Source: Echinostoma caproni (taxonomy: Eukaryota; Platyhelminthes; Trematoda; Plagiorchiida; Echinostomatidae). Taken from it: a stretch of 64,000 bases of DNA. Under the pieces are notes generated by a model, which was not told where the DNA came from, made no database searches, and was given only the letters and a program-made list of their open reading frames with translations. The position numbers were made by a program, and so were the translations under genes. Each line of letters opens with the position of its first letter. The first letter of the stretch is position 1. Where the stretch lies: NCBI GenBank assembly GCA_900618425.1, contig UZAN01040563.1, positions 1-64,000 on the forward strand, read 5' to 3'. Positions 1 to 13,412 of the stretch are shown here, piece after piece.

Positions 1-545
1 GTTCGATTCGGGACAGATTTCCAGTGACGGAGGAGAAGTACGAAGAAAAAGAAATGGTCTCACATAAAACGACCTCGTCAGCATACCTGTGGATATGAGC
101 AGATTGTGGAACTGGAAGATCACTAATGAAAGCAGAGAAAAGATAAGGAGAAAGGACAGAACCTTAAAGCATATCAGTATTATTAACTAGAGGACTTAAA
201 GTTTTCCCGCCCAGCTTTGTATACTGGGTTTCTCGGCGGAATAATCAGAAAGCCATGAAAGCAGATGTCTCAGGGTGCCAAAAGATTCAAGCTTAAAAAG
301 GAGTGATGACCGGGATACCGAATCAAATGCAGAAGAATAATCGAGAAAAACGCAACAAACAGATTTGCAGAGCTGTTCAATGAATTACTTATAAAATGGA
401 TCAGAGTAGACACAGAATCCAAAATAGATCTGTTGGGTTTAGACGGAAACTTAAGAGGATCATGGGGACTGGTAACAAGTGACTGTAAGCGACTCAGGAT
501 GGCTTTCTCAGTCAACTTTAGAACCACAGACGTCAATGCGATGGT
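1..545 (-). mobile_element. CR1-like LINE fragment A, downstream half (reverse transcriptase)
   Basis: On the minus strand the conceptual translation of 536-270 shows reverse-transcriptase fingers/palm remnants: ALTSVVLKLTEKAIL (the family's RPIaLTSvvlKt.Erlv region), then a SILDSVSTLIHF stretch, then a degraded copy of the 'LDYSSAFDSV' catalytic block. The frame is broken below about 270. Bases 1-124 are the downstream continuation and match 58543-58666 with 3 mismatches and no indel. The other half of the same element lies at 3441-3682, and the plus-strand RTE at about 546-3440 separates the two. The element continues beyond the left edge. It is non-functional as it stands. The superfamily is well supported; the exact clade is not resolved. 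Confidence 0.72.
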
Positions 546-3440
546 AAGAAAACGTTTTGCATGAATAACTGAGGATGAGGTCTCACTGGGGACCCTAGGG
601 CTGCAGCTTCCGGTCTCACTGGCGTCGGCGTGGCTCTCAGTGAGAGAGCTGAAGCCGCCCTCCTGAACTGGATGTCAGTCGACAGTAGGTTGTGCGCAAT
701 GAGACTCAGAGGTTCGTGCAAGATAAGCAGCCGTCACCACAGTAGACGAAACTTGTTTGTCGTTTCGGCGTACGCTCCAACGGATTGCAGCCCGGATGCA
801 GTCAAAGATGAATTTTAACACAACCTTCACTACCTCTTGTGTAAAGCGACCCGGACTGACATCGTGAATTTAGAAGATATGAACGCTAGAGTAGGCCGGT
901 TGACTTCTAGTGAGCCGCATCTGAAAAGTCCTTTCGGACTAGATTCCTGGCGCTTGGAAAAATTGTAGCGGCTGTTGGCTCTCTGTTCCGACCACCGCCT
1001 GCTCCTCGCCAGTACGAACTTCAGACGCTGCAACTGCCGGTACACCACCTGGCGTCCGCCCTCCTCGAGTCAGCGACGGACACAGATTGACCACATTGCG
1101 ATAAGCCACAAATGGCGGTGCTGCATTCAAGACTACCGATCGCACTGGAGCCCTCCCGTCAAATCCGACCACGCATTTGAATGCGCCAAGCTGTCTATGT
1201 GCTTCGGTGGGCGTTCCAAACGCAAGACACAAAGACGGTTAGACTGTGATAAGCTGTCCAAACTAGCTTGTTTAACTGTCTTCCAAAAAACGCGCTAGCT
1301 ACGAAGCTAGAACCAACCCCACCCGATAACGTTGTTTATCAAGAATGTTCTGCATTCTGCTGGCTGAGTTAGTTGTTGTCTTATACGTCCGCCGTGAGAC
1401 CCTGGATCTCTGCGGAGTCTTATACGCCTTCTTGATGCACGTCGGTCAATTCCAGCCGGCAGCGAGCTAAATGAAACACGACCAGTAATGAGACGTGAAC
1501 TTAAGGCAAGCCTACGCAGAGGCCGCGAGATTTGGTGGTCTCAACACGCATCAGAGATGAAACGTGCTGCCACCATGGGTACTTCCCATAAGCTGTTCCA
1601 TCTCATCCGGGTCACCGGTAGGAAAGCCTTGGGTGTGAGCGAGGCGATCTGAAAAGCTGATGGTTCGCCCATTCACAATCAACAGCGACGTTTTGCACTC
1701 TGGGCGGAGCACTTCAAAGCAAAGTTTAGCTAACCTCCAGCGTCAGCTTCTCACACAGCAAGTCCGTAAGGAGATCCAAGCCCTGGGACGTCACAAAGCG
1801 CTGGGCTTTGATGGCCTTCTCCTTGCTCTATTTAAAGATGTTGAAATAAAGGTTGTTCTGTTCTCTAAAGTGTTGAACACTGAAAACGTCTCCTCCTCGT
1901 GGGGGTAATACATTGTTGTCCCCATCTTCAAAGAGGGCCCGCGCAATGACTGCACCAGACATAGGGGTACACGCCTTATTCCAATAGCGTCAAAGCTGTT
2001 GGCGTCCGTCATTCTCCGCCGATTGTATACTACGCTCGAGCAGGCCGGATTTCGTGCCGGTGGTGGATGCATCGATCAAATCTTCACCCTCCGACAGCTT
2101 CTAAAACACATTCATGCTTATCAAAGACCGACGATCGTGTTATTCCTAGACATCCGTGCGGTCTTCGACTTTGTCGATAGGACCGTACTATGGAACTGTT
2201 TGTTGAGAGATGGACTACCTGAGAAGTATGTGTCGATCTTCAAAGAATTGTGTCGTCATACCTCATGTCGGGTTAGGGCCTATGACCAGCTTTCAATACC
2301 CTTCGCCGTCACCAGTGGAGCTCGACAAGGTTGCCCTATATCCGCATTCCTTTTCAAATTTTTCATAGAGGATGTTCTTCAAAATGCCTTCTCCGGTCTA
2401 GCAAATGGTGGAGTCGAATTCCTCCCAGGAAATAGAGTTCGCGACTTAGAATATNCAACGTACAGGCAGTCCAAAACGCCTTAAACCGCTTGGCGATCGA
2501 GGTATGGTATGTTCTTTGCACCTTCCAAGTACAAAGTCCTTGTTCAAGACTGTCAGGAGCCTGTGCCTACAATCACCTTCTGTGGTGATCAGCTGGAAGT
2601 AGTAGTACCTCGGGAGCTTGATCGAAACTGGTGGAGGTGTTGGAGAGGAGATCACATCACGAATAGCGAAAGCTAGAGCAGCTTTCGTCAATCTGCGACA
2701 CCTGTGGCGCCTCCATGACATCCGACTGTCCCTTAAGAGTAGGGTGTACGTCGCCGCGGTTCGTAGCGTTCTGCCTTACGGTTGGGAGACCTGGCCCCTC
2801 CGCAATGAGGATGCTAATCGACTTTTTGTATTCGACCGTCGATATCTCCGAAGCATTGCTTGTGTCTGGTGGGAACACCGGATGAATAATGACTAGGTTC
2901 GTCGTCGTGTGTTGGGTGCGGATCGTCGTTCTCTAACAGGAGTAATCGCTCTACACCGCCTCCGACAGCTTGGTCACGTATTGCGTATACCTGCCCATAG
3001 ACTGCCTTTCCGTACTCTCCTCGTACGTGCTGAGCAAGGCTGAAAGAAGCAGTGCGGCGGTCAGACCATGAAATTGGCTAGGGGCATAAAGAAGCTGGTT
3101 TCAGCTTTGGCTTCGGTTGGTGCAGCCCGCCTTCCAGGTTGGGGCCCAAGGGATGAAGATTGTCGTTGGTTAGAGACACTAAGAGATATGGCCCAGAATA
3201 GAAGTTAGTGGCGTGAATGCTGTACGGTCTGCCCGTGCTCTGTAAAAAAAAATCAAAAGGTCTACGGTGAAACACAAAAGAAAAGTTTTTTATTCCAGAT
3301 ATCTTCCATTTCCCGTATTTAACTTTTTCACTCCATTTTCACCCTGTTATGTACTCCAATCCATCTGCTCCCTTCCATTGCTATTTTAATTATTGTTGTT
3401 GTGTTCGCACCACGCTTGTCTACAAGCCGGTGGTAGATAT
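546..3440 (+). mobile_element. RTE-type LINE, endonuclease plus reverse transcriptase, inactivated
   Basis: Conceptual translation in shifting frames gives an almost colinear LINE polyprotein. The APE-type endonuclease spans about 600-1300, with SGVGVALSERAEAALLNW, NLFVVSAYAPTDCSPDAVKD, TQIDHIAISHKW and a C-terminal KSDHA box. The linker and RT span 1500-2480, with EQAGFRAGGGCIDQIFTLRQ, VLFLDIRAVFDFVDR (catalytic Asp of motif A) and SGARQGCPISAFLF. The RT C-terminal part spans 2618-3230, with ITSRIAKARAAFVNLRHLWR, LPYGWETWPLRNEDANRLFV, LPGWGPRDEDCRWLETL and a final WR.CCTVCP block. The motif that should read YADD ends at 'LEY' followed by an ambiguous base (2455) and unrelated sequence, so the catalytic box is lost. 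There are many frameshifts and stops. The 3' tail to about 3440 is low-complexity T-rich sequence with a GTT-repeat. RTE elements of this type are abundant in flukes (established knowledge). The exact ends are approximate. Confidence 0.88.
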
Positions 3441-3682
3441 ATGAGGAATGTCATCATACTAGTTAGAGGGGCTGCGCGAAACTTGAGAAACGCTAGAGAA
3501 AGACCACCAGGGCCCGCAGATGATGCTGGTTTGAAGGAACGTAGAAGCTTAAAAATTTGATCATTAGAAAAAGGGAACAGATCAGAATTAGTAACCCCAC
3601 ATGGGAAAGAGGGTATCTGGTTATCGTTAGACGGATAAAGAAATGCAGCTTTAAGTCTATTGAAATCAATATCACTGTTCAC
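3441..3682 (-). mobile_element. CR1-like LINE fragment A, upstream half (RT fingers)
   Basis: The minus-strand translation from 3682 reads FNRLKAAFLYPSNDNQIPSF, then FSNDQIFKLLRSFKPASSAG and PGGLSLAFLKFRAAPLTSMM. This is the classic 'f...V...L..L....S.GpDGlp...LK.ca..L...lt.lf' segment that opens the reverse transcriptase of CR1/Jockey-type LINEs. It stops at about 3441, where the 3' tail of the plus-strand RTE begins. The missing next segment (ALTSVVLK...) resumes at about 545. Together the two pieces are one element split by the RTE. Confidence 0.68.
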
Positions 3683-4120
3683 ATTTTTCCGTTTTTATGA
3701 GCAGAGAAGACGAATTCCTTGCCACAGAAGCCTTGTGTGATGTACAGGTGATAATAGTGGATCTTTTAGGTGTGGGGGTTGAAATAACAGTTTCTCTCAA
3801 AATGAAATCATTTCTATTCCCCAAAAGAATGTGAATACATTTTGAACTAATTTAGCTTCAAAATATTGACCTCAGTGGGTTTGATGTGCTGCATACAAGC
3901 AGATTCGGAATAGTGAAGTCTGGTGAAGTACACTTAAAGTGAAGTTCATCACGTTTTCCAGACATTCAATGAGTTTCACAGGAACGATGTGAACATTAAG
4001 GACGGAGTTCAGTCTTTATCCCGTGAATATCCATGCATCCTGCTGTGAAATACCAATTGAATTGAAGCACTTACTTCAATTGTTTGCGTTTGTATAAATA
4101 TTTAGTTGTCATTGAAAGCG
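3683..4120. other. No recognisable feature
   Basis: AT-rich sequence between LINE remnants. There is no open frame of note, tRNA-like box or repeat that I can identify. Confidence 0.5.
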
Positions 4121-4124
4121 ACGG

Positions 4125-5130
4125 TCATTGTGCTCTGCCCTAGCAGTGAACAGATAATGGCGATCGACTTCTTCAGTTCTATGCAGACCATCATCTGTTC
4201 CTATTTAGCACCAACTTCCGACACAGCTCTCTACGGACAGCAACGTAGTGCTCAAATTCAACTGTCACGCTAACTCAGATCGACTACATAGCAGTAAGCT
4301 ACTGTTGGCATGGATCAGTCCAAAACTGCTAGTCCTATTGGACCAACTGCGTTGAATCTGATCATGCGTAAGTTTTGATACAGTTCACCCTCCAACTCAC
4401 TGGTCGTAGAAAATCCCACCAAACTCGATTGGCAGATCATCGCTTAGGTGACTAAGCCGTTCGTGCCCGTTTTGAATCAGAACTATGGCAAGAGCTAAAC
4501 GCACTGCGGGGTGGTAGTGTAGATGAACAACGGGGTCAGATTATACGAGCAACGCACTCCGCAGCGAAGTTGGCTTGTCGATCTGAAGCGGTAGTCTGCC
4601 CGAGGCATTGGATATCTGATCAGTCAGTAGCACTGATGAAGAAAAAGCGGCAAATCCCAACCACCCGGGATCAAGGCAGGATTAGGTGGTGTCTGCAACG
4701 TCAACTTACGAAGAGCCTCAAGGAACATCGAGTACTAGTGGGCAACGGTAGCTAGTTAAATGGAATTAACAGCTGCATCAGGGATTAGTCCCAACTGATA
4801 CGCAATACGGGAGGTCGGCGAACCAAAGTTATTGAAATAATCTGCGACAAAAGTGGGCAAGCTATTCACAATAGAGAACAAAGATTTGACCGGTGAGTGG
4901 AGCACTTTAACAAGCAGTTCAGCTGGCCAGGCGCTAAAAGGGCTATCTCCTCCGGTTTAGCTGAGGCTCCGTGGTTATTATCATCTGAATCCCTTATGGG
5001 TTCGCTCCTTTGCAAAGGAATGCCGCAGAAGTACGTGAACATATTGAATTCACTCTACTCACATACTTCTGGTAGCGTAAGGGTGGATTATCTAACAGAT
5101 TACTTTACTTTCGCTGCTTTTAACCATTAG
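4125..5130 (+). mobile_element. RTE-type LINE fragment with internal deletion
   Basis: This is a second plus-strand RTE copy. The stretch at 4150-4400 reads in broken frames as the C-terminal half of the endonuclease (DRLLQFYADHHLFLFSTNFR, QIDYIAVSYCWHG, VESDHA). 4490-4755 is the linker (RATHSAAKLACRSEAVVCPR, HWISDQSVALMKKKRQIP, LRRQL-like repeats). 4897-5130 begins EHFNKQFSWPGAK and then jumps directly to LLCKGMPQKYVNILNSLYSH and TSGSVRV. That jump brings together linker and RT palm segments far apart in an intact element, so an internal deletion near 4975 removed the motif-A region. It is dead, and distinct from the copy at 546-3440. Confidence 0.8.
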
Positions 5131-8100
5131 ATAAATATTCCCTTTCATCCTATATTGTGCACCACACCATGATTTCTATTCGACCTTCAGTCTTCGGTAT
5201 TGTCTCACCGGTATCATCACATTCCGAAATACTCGTTGCGCCTATCTGGGGGAGATTTATCGCTTTATTTTCACAAGGTTCACTTATATTCTCATGACTT
5301 TGTAATCTTCCCCATTTGTGAAGTGTATAAAGTGGAACCCCTCATCTTGTGACAAATCATCGATACAACCACTCCTCAATCACCGTGTAATAGATGTTCA
5401 TTTCCGTTACCAATAAGAATTTCATTCTCTGTAGCTTATCGATCGAGATCAGAATCAACGATTTGTTTTAGATGATTGTTTTCAACTTTTGTTCTACAGG
5501 AGCCGTTTTGACTTAGAAAATTATAGTGTTACTTTTCATTAGGCCTATCAATTGAAAAAAGGTGTGATACTTTCAGTTTTGAAATGAATAATAGAAAAAG
5601 TTGAACAAAATACTAGCAAAAACTGCAAGTATCGTAGAAAAAATCAACACAACGTCCAAGTACTTCTGGTAGTAGTTCCCGTGAACTGTCGGTAAATATT
5701 ATCCCTGTAGAAAGTGTTACAGTTTACAATTCTCATTTCTGGTTTATAAAGCTTATTATGATGATTATTATCACTCTATGCTATTTACAGCGATTCATGA
5801 AGACTGAAATTTGGCGATCAAAATATTCTCTGAAATTCACAAAACTAGTCAAATATCATACAAAAAAATGCGTTTGTATTTTCTTTACCCCGATTTTATG
5901 CTTGTTTGTCTGCTGAATCGATACACAGAACTTCTAGCGCACGTGGCCACGTCTATGTGGAATGAATTTAGGTCAAAACCAGGGTTCATCAGCCCGGTAC
6001 CGGCTGATCGGCAGAGATGACGAAATCGGCGGTGCCATATCAAGATAGTAGATGTGATTGCTGATGACGAAATCGTCACGTGTTCATTCACCCAACCGAG
6101 AGAACATAAATCCATTTTAACCCCAAACTGAACTGAGAAATTCTGGCAAATTGCCACTCAAAATGCAGGTGACATGTTCTGGGGAATCGATCAAGGAATA
6201 ATGCCTTAAATAATGATCGCTGTTTAAACTCTTTTTTGTATTCTATACAATGATAAATGAAAATCTCATCGGGTAGTTTCTTTCTCTCCAAACATTTCTT
6301 CCTATTAGTTTACCGATAACTTGATACTGTGTAATACGGGATTGAGAGTTTGATGCATTCATCATAAAGTTACAGACATTGTTATAGTGAAGAATACGTG
6401 ATGTGCTACAGAGTGTTGATAGTTTCTGTTTTATTTGAAACAGGAAATCAGTTGGCCTCATTTATTATCAGGATGAAGTCATCGATCAAGCAATCTTTAC
6501 AGATAGGATGCCAAAGTAATCCTGAGTTGAAATAACATTACGGGAGTACACCAATCAGTTTTTAGGGGGTTTACTGCATGCAATTGAGACTTTTCATTTT
6601 TATATTTTTGGGAGTGTAAATATATAAAAAATGCATTCACGTGACTTACTTCTATTGAATTCAGTACTCCGTAGTGTCTTCACCCGAGGTCAACCTTGAT
6701 CTTTGGTGCCCCAGCCTGTAAGCTGAAAAGCCCTCTACACTTCGCTTGTCTATCTAGGTGCTTCGGTTCCTCAGTTCCAGTGTCTGGAAATAACGCACAG
6801 CGGAACAGATGTTGCCCAAACATTCATCCTCTGACCTAGTCGTTATGAACGCTGTGCTTTCAAGCGGACGATACCATGCAAACAACGGTTGCCAAAAACG
6901 GATAGCTACTAGTCACCATCTGTTTGGAGAGGCCAAGTTTCGCAGCCGTAGGGCAGTTCTGTGCGTATTGTTGGGGTATGAAAGGACTAATACCGTTACT
7001 TGTGCCCCTATTTTAACAGTACTTGATAATTATTCTGAATGAAATATTAATTTAAGCTGAAGTCTGTGGATTCAGATAGAATTGCCGAAGACTGATGTGC
7101 ATTCATTTGTGTACAACTTTTAGTTAGTTATCTCGCCACAGACAGTCAAAGATATTGGGATAGAATACTCACGGAAAATGTATTTGTGGTAACGAATGGG
7201 CAAAGAAGGATCGGAAATGATCAGTTAACATTTAAAAGCCAATGCGATGAGTCACCAATGTGACACGTTGAGATAACCAGTGTACACATATCTGGACCAT
7301 GCACCCCGGTATACCCTTGCTAGATAATAGGACGAAAATGGTCAGCCATCAGTTAATCGATTAGGCCGACGAACACCGTTTGCGAAATGTAACAGATTCA
7401 AACAACTGAAGAATTTATGATACTAGATACGCAACATTGTGACATCATAAAACTCCAATAAGTTGTTCCATTCTCGCCATATATTTCATCTCATCTGGCA
7501 TTTATGGACAACGCAGATAACCACAACACTGACACTCCTCCAGGACGGATTCTGTCTGTATTAAGTTTTGCTTGTAACTTGTCGTTAATTGATAGAGGTT
7601 CACCGGACTGTAAACGATGCATTTGCATCAAATCGCTTCGAGGATCATTTCATCAGAGCATTGCGCTCTATCAGGGTAACTATACTTTTTGTTAATCAAC
7701 CAAAATTTGCTATCATTCACTAACGGTGAACCGTGTCCACAACTTGGATTATACATATGTGGTGCGCTATTGTATTGACTTTAGACTACCATAAGATCGT
7801 AGGTGTACAGTTCCTTTTATTCACTCCTGAACAATATCTGACAAAATGGAGTAGATCGTATAACTATAGAACCGTGACTAACGTCTATATTTAAGCAATG
7901 CTTTCAACCGGTAGCAGTGTGCATTCTACGAATTCTGTGAAGGAAACACACTACATACTGACTTGACTTGACAAATGAGCGGTGATCATGACTAAATGGT
8001 AATCTTTCATTGAATAAACCATTCTCTGCTTTAAGTATGTGACCACAAAGAAGTCGACTGACCAGGAGTACTTAATGTGAAGTGGAGTACAACGTTGGGC

Positions 8101-11100
8101 AGTAACAAAACACTAATTTTCGATCATATTCTGGCTCACTTTACATGCATTATTTTCGAAGATGGTAATCGAACTTCTGCTCGAAATGTGGCTTTATTCC
8201 AAATTTTGACAACCTGAAGCACGAAACGAGTAGATATCTTTGAGTGTCAAGGTGCAGTGAAATGTATTTTCTATAGTCCCAATTGAGGATAATCTATTAA
8301 TATTGAAACACCCTTCTCCTGTATTTTCAGAATCTCAATAAAATTATTTACATGGTAATACAAGAAACGAGAAATAGGAGCATTATTGGTATGAGATGAA
8401 TTGAATGAATAAATGTAATCGGTCTTCTAGTATGACTAGAGTTCTATTCACATCCACGATTCATTGAGCTCTAAATAGCTTTTTGCATTTCCATTTTGTA
8501 TCAACTGAACGTTTATTGAAAAAGTATACATTTCTATTAAAATAGAAGACATCCGCAGTAATCAAACGATTATTCCAGTATAGTCATTGTATCGTAATAC
8601 GATTAAAAGTACATCTACCGATCAGCTGGCATTTTCATTGTTTTCTCTCAGCATTCGAATTTTGTCCTTTAAAGAAAACAAAATCCAAACACACCGGTTT
8701 GCACAATATTTCCTGAACCATTCGCTGTGTCTGTCTGCATGCTGCAGTTAATGTGATCCTTAATAGATGATCGGAAATCATAGAACTAGGAGCCGACAAA
8801 GGTTATGATCAAAATAACTCATCAAACGCACTTGTTACCAAGGTAGCATCATATTGAAAAGCTATTCACACTGTTTACACAGTCAAGGATGGTAATTGCA
8901 ATGATCTCATAAACTGCAGTATGCATGGGTATAAATGCAGTGAAATTATTAAAGGTAAGTTGTGCACACTGGCGCTTTTGGCCTGTAAATTCAAATTCTT
9001 TACGGGAAAACTGTGCTTCCAACTTACCCATGCTAATTCGCTCACGGTTCATCAATTTAAAGATCATTATTTCACACTAAATGTGCACTACTTGATAGAA
9101 TATTTCGAAAAGAAACAAAGAACCGCAGATTGGAAACGACCCAGACACCGTTATGGATCAAAGTGTCGGTTCAGGGTCAACTTTAATCGGAAGCAGAGTG
9201 TTTGTGCTTCCGCGCGCATGTGCATGCCAGGAACAGACACGGAATTCAATCATACGATTAGCAATCGGAAGGGAGTAGTTTGATTCATTCATGATGATCA
9301 TGCACTGGGTTTTCTATCACGGCTGTGCAAAGGAAGAATGTGAGAGAGTTTACATGCCCTTCAACTCTATGCAATTACTGTTTCACATTCCTCTTAACCG
9401 TCCATCAGACTAAGCTTACGGGAATCTATTTTCTGAGCGAGAAACGGCGAACATACTTGACGAGCTGAATTCACATTCACCGCAAATAAGAGATATGTGG
9501 AATGGTAAATTGTTGATCAAACTGCTATAAACTGCAAGACTGAATGCCCCCGCAAATTGTATAACTCACGTTCACCTGCGCACTGAACTAGGATATCGCA
9601 CAAATACTGGTGACGCACTTTCAGATGGGCTACAAGAAAATGACTGTTTTAAATGTACAAATATGTCCAAAATTCCATTATTATCACTTCTATTGCTTAG
9701 ACGAAAATCGGCAACAAAATTATGGTAATTAATTTTGATCGGTGTAAACAGATGGCTTGTGTATCGGAACGCTGTAGTTTATTACCCAGGTGAGTTAAAT
9801 TGACTGTTTTAAGTCGGGTTCCCAGTTTCGTTTTAATCGCGACTTTTACCAGTTTCTCATAAGCTGATCCTTTCTAGATTGCTATTTTAATCCACCTTAC
9901 ACCTCTGTATTGCATATGGTAAGCCCTCGGACACTCAGTAAAAGCGCTGTATTCCAATCCTGGATACATTCATTATACAATGGCAATAGCTAAGACTGTA
10001 TAACTGTAGTAAGCATGCTTATAACTTTCACGGGTACCGCTACTAATGAGAAAAACCCGCGTCTAAGGCTCGTTTTCCAAATTCAGTCATGAATACGTGT
10101 CACCATCAAAACTGCTACAGTATGTATATCATTTTTCACATTACACATTACTGTTGATATAACAACCGTCATTGTACGACTTAAGTCAGATCCCTCAAGA
10201 AAAACCAAAACGGCTCAGCAGCTACTTTTGTTCTGGGCAAGTAGTTAAATTCGGAAAAATTGTCCGCAAGAAATATAACCGAATTAATAAGTTGTCTCAA
10301 ACATACCGTCGAAAGCACCAAAGCACACATAGAATGGATTTTTGGAGAAAACGTATATCAGATATGCACTTGTGAGTTATTTTTAGCCGTGACTTCTGTT
10401 TATCTATCCGAAATCGATAAGATCGTTTGGATTCAACTAGAACACGTGAATTCACATAAAATTCTGAAGGTAGGAAATGTTTTATCGCATCTGATTGATC
10501 GGCCTGCTCAGAACTTAACCGTGGAGTAGACATTACGTCAAGTGTTTATCGTTGTTTTCAGTCTGTCAAGATATTCACCTGTTCTTTCGAGCATATAAGT
10601 GGTTCCATGCTTTAAAATTATCCATAATTCCCGATTCATTATCGTTTTATTTTCCTTTGTCCCACTCACAGTTTTCAGTCATGCTTGTCTGACTACCATT
10701 TCAAATTACTAGATCCTCTTTCCACACGCTAATGCAAATCACAAGACATCCATGTGACGTAATGTGTTTATGGTGATCTTGATCAATTTGATACGAAATT
10801 TTCAATGATTTTGGTTGATTACACGTGTTCAGCTTTCTAATCTGAGTAAGACCTACTTTCCGTAAACGATCTCGATGTGTTATGTATTCCACCAGTCAAC
10901 TGACGGCTCTTATATTCCTGTTAACTTTTAGGATTTCTTCGACTATAGCTGCATCACACAAAGTACACCAACAGTCACGATTTTAAATTACCTGTATTAC
11001 TTGTACTACATTCTAAGAACAGCATGAGAATTGGAAACGCTCTATCTATCCAGATACTAGTTTATACTAGTTTCGTCTGACTGATGATAACAATGTTTCT

Positions 11101-12044
11101 TTTAATATCCGTTGCTCATGCGAAACCTGACCCTTGATTAGAAGCCTGAACTAAAACATACAAGTACTAGGTTCGGTGATTCAATTCTATGTATGCTCAG
11201 ATCCTGCTGTGCGTTAAGAGCTGTCCTGGCGTTTGTAATTTACTTAGGGAAATTAAGTGGTTCCTGCGTTATTTTCCAGTCTCCGCATGGAGACATTCAA
11301 TACCCAAATATTAATTTTGCCAAAATAAGTCCGAATAAATCTGATGAACAGCCACTCAAAACCTTTTCCTCTGACCTTTTGTACTTCTCCTTCTGTTACA
11401 AGCTAACAAAAGCTAGTGGACCGCAGGCTTTCATCCGATAATACTACAGGAATGCACTCTGATGCTAGCTCCTGTGTTCTCGGATCCATTCACTCAAAGT
11501 TGAGCTGGAAGGAAGATTCCTAGTTATTGGTAAATCACCAGTATTGCACCTCATAGCCCATATCTCATCTACCTACAAGGTGTTTGAAAAGCTTCATCTA
11601 CGAAAACCATCGACTGACACAGACACTGACTGCAGCCGATTGGTTTATCAACAGTACAGTAGACTATAAATTAGCAACTGTTGGAATAAGTCACTTTCAC
11701 CATAATGATGCTTTTGGTAGTCATAGGAGAGATGACCTTTTACCTCTAGTTTCAGAGTTAGATATTACCCCTGCATAATCCGCCTTCTACCAGACAAATT
11801 ATGAGCGCCTGACTCGCATTAATTGTAAGTTATCTGCCCAGTTGGCCTCTTCTGTTTTTGTGGTAAATCAACTTTTTCGTTGTATTTTTATTGACCTGAT
11901 TCAAGTTGGGAAAAGCTATACGCACCCAAAGGATGAATTTTCAGCAGTTTACGAATTTGTCCAGCGAATATAAAAATCGAACTGCGGTCAACAAAAAAAT
12001 AATGGAAAATAAATCCAATGCTATATTAAAAATCTTTGGGTGAA
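5131..12044. other. Long stretch without recognisable genes
   Basis: About 6.9 kb of AT-rich DNA. The open frames present (for example plus 8921-9283, 120 codons) have no family resemblance and no splice-supported context that I can see, so I do not call them. A more GC-rich piece around 5930-6060 and another around 6660-6800 look like old interspersed repeats, but I cannot assign a family. Confidence 0.5.
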
Positions 12045-12180
12045 TATTGTCCTACGATTAACCAATATCCGAGCAAGGTATGGAAGTACACTATTTTTAC
12101 ACGTGGAAGACCCACAGGAAGGAGCTGAGCGAGTTTGGGGATTTGACAGGGATTTCGCGATTTCTCGGTGCATACGGTGA
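12045..12180 (-). mobile_element. Small CR1-like LINE C-terminal fragment B
   Basis: The minus-strand translation of this stretch reads HREIAKSLSNPQTRSAP and then CKNSVLPYLARILVNRRTI. The block 'y.KNS.lPYLARiLvN' recurs as KNSTVPYLARILTNNERVI in the element at 57930-58666, and in weaker form (YLVCVLTNIERVTNQL) near 55.1-55.2 kb. It is therefore the extreme C-terminus of the same minus-strand CR1-like family, a heavily 5'-truncated copy. Confidence 0.6.
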
Positions 12181-13361
12181 GCTTGATCATTTGTTATTCC
12201 GTCACAAGTGTCAAACTTTTCGGAAATAAAACACAATCAAAATAACTTTATCGGTTCCACTGAACCGGGACAAACATTTAATGGATCTGAAAAACAAGGT
12301 GAGATCTTTTTCATTCAGACTAGAGATAAATATTGAGGAGCATTATAACCCAATGTGGAAGCATGCAGGCAATAGCAAATTTAGGAATAAGATTGTGTGG
12401 GACGACCACTTTCCTGAGCCTGTATGTATAAAATGATAGTTTTCGAACCAGAAGTGGTTGTGAGTGGCCACAATAGCACTCTGGAAAACACCAACATCAA
12501 TGGTAATGGAAGAAGACTGTGTTCTACGGGAGGAGTAGTCGATTGGAAGAATAAAAACTTCAGGTGTCAGAACACACTCAGAAACACTTTGAATAGGCAC
12601 TTTTCGGTCGAGAGAACCAAAAGGGTATTCATAATCAATAAGGGTTAAACGAGCATTACCTGCACTTTTCTCTAAGACAGATGCAACAGAGTAAACAATA
12701 TGGGCAACAGCGTCTACTGTGAACATATAGGATTTATAGGCAAAAGTTTAAAGGATTATTGAAGTTATATAGAAGTGTCATCTAGTGCAGTAAAGCATTT
12801 TAAAAGCTTTTTTCAAAGCAAATGGACAGGCAGTTGCACGGTACTTTGATGACCTGGAGAACCTCGTTCGGAGAAACAGTTTATTGCACCATGGATTGAA
12901 AAATGGGCAGAGAGGCACCCTGAGGCAGGTACAGAAGCGAAATGGTGATTTGGTACCTCAACGTTGGGATAAGAGCTGATGCTTGGTTCGCAGTTTTCAC
13001 AGTGTAATCTACACATCACGACAGCTTTTATTACCCAAAACAGTCTCAACATATGTTTCGTTCAGATTTCGTAATTCAGTTTTTCATAGAGTCCTTAACC
13101 ATAAAGTAAGATGGTGATGTAATCTCTCAATTTTTCTAATGTAATGGATCCATTCTTTCAGAAATTTAGTATACTATCTCAAATTAACCATTGGTCGACC
13201 AATAGAAGACTGTCTTTTAATCCTTCTAAATGTAAAAACTTCGTTTTTCTAACCAGAAGGATACCCTATACAATCACGTTGTTGATATTTTGACGAATAC
13301 AAACTTCCAAAAGATGATAGGGTGAACTTCAGATGCCTAATAAGAATATATCACTTTGAAC

Positions 13362-13412
13362 AGTGAACATTTGGTTTAGCACATTCGGTTTTTCACAGGT
13401 ACCAAGCACTAC
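13362..13412. repeat. Short interspersed repeat, copy 1
   Basis: About 50 bases match 25099-25150. Both contain the core CATTC(G/A)GTTTTTCACAGG followed by (T/C)ACCA(A/G)GC(A/G)CT, preceded by a similar GTGAACATTTGGTTTA-type block. It is seen by eye; the family is unknown. Confidence 0.5.

Noticed and set aside
8921..9283. 120-codon plus-strand open frame
   Set aside because: No family resemblance, and a minus-strand open frame also covers part of it. Length alone is not convincing in this DNA.
12236..12260. AACTTTATCGG shared with the hammerhead SINE tail
   Set aside because: It is only 11 bases without the rest of the element, and could be chance.
12343..12726. 127-codon minus-strand open frame
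   Set aside because: It overlaps a plus-strand frame of similar quality, with no motif, splice partner or repeat support.
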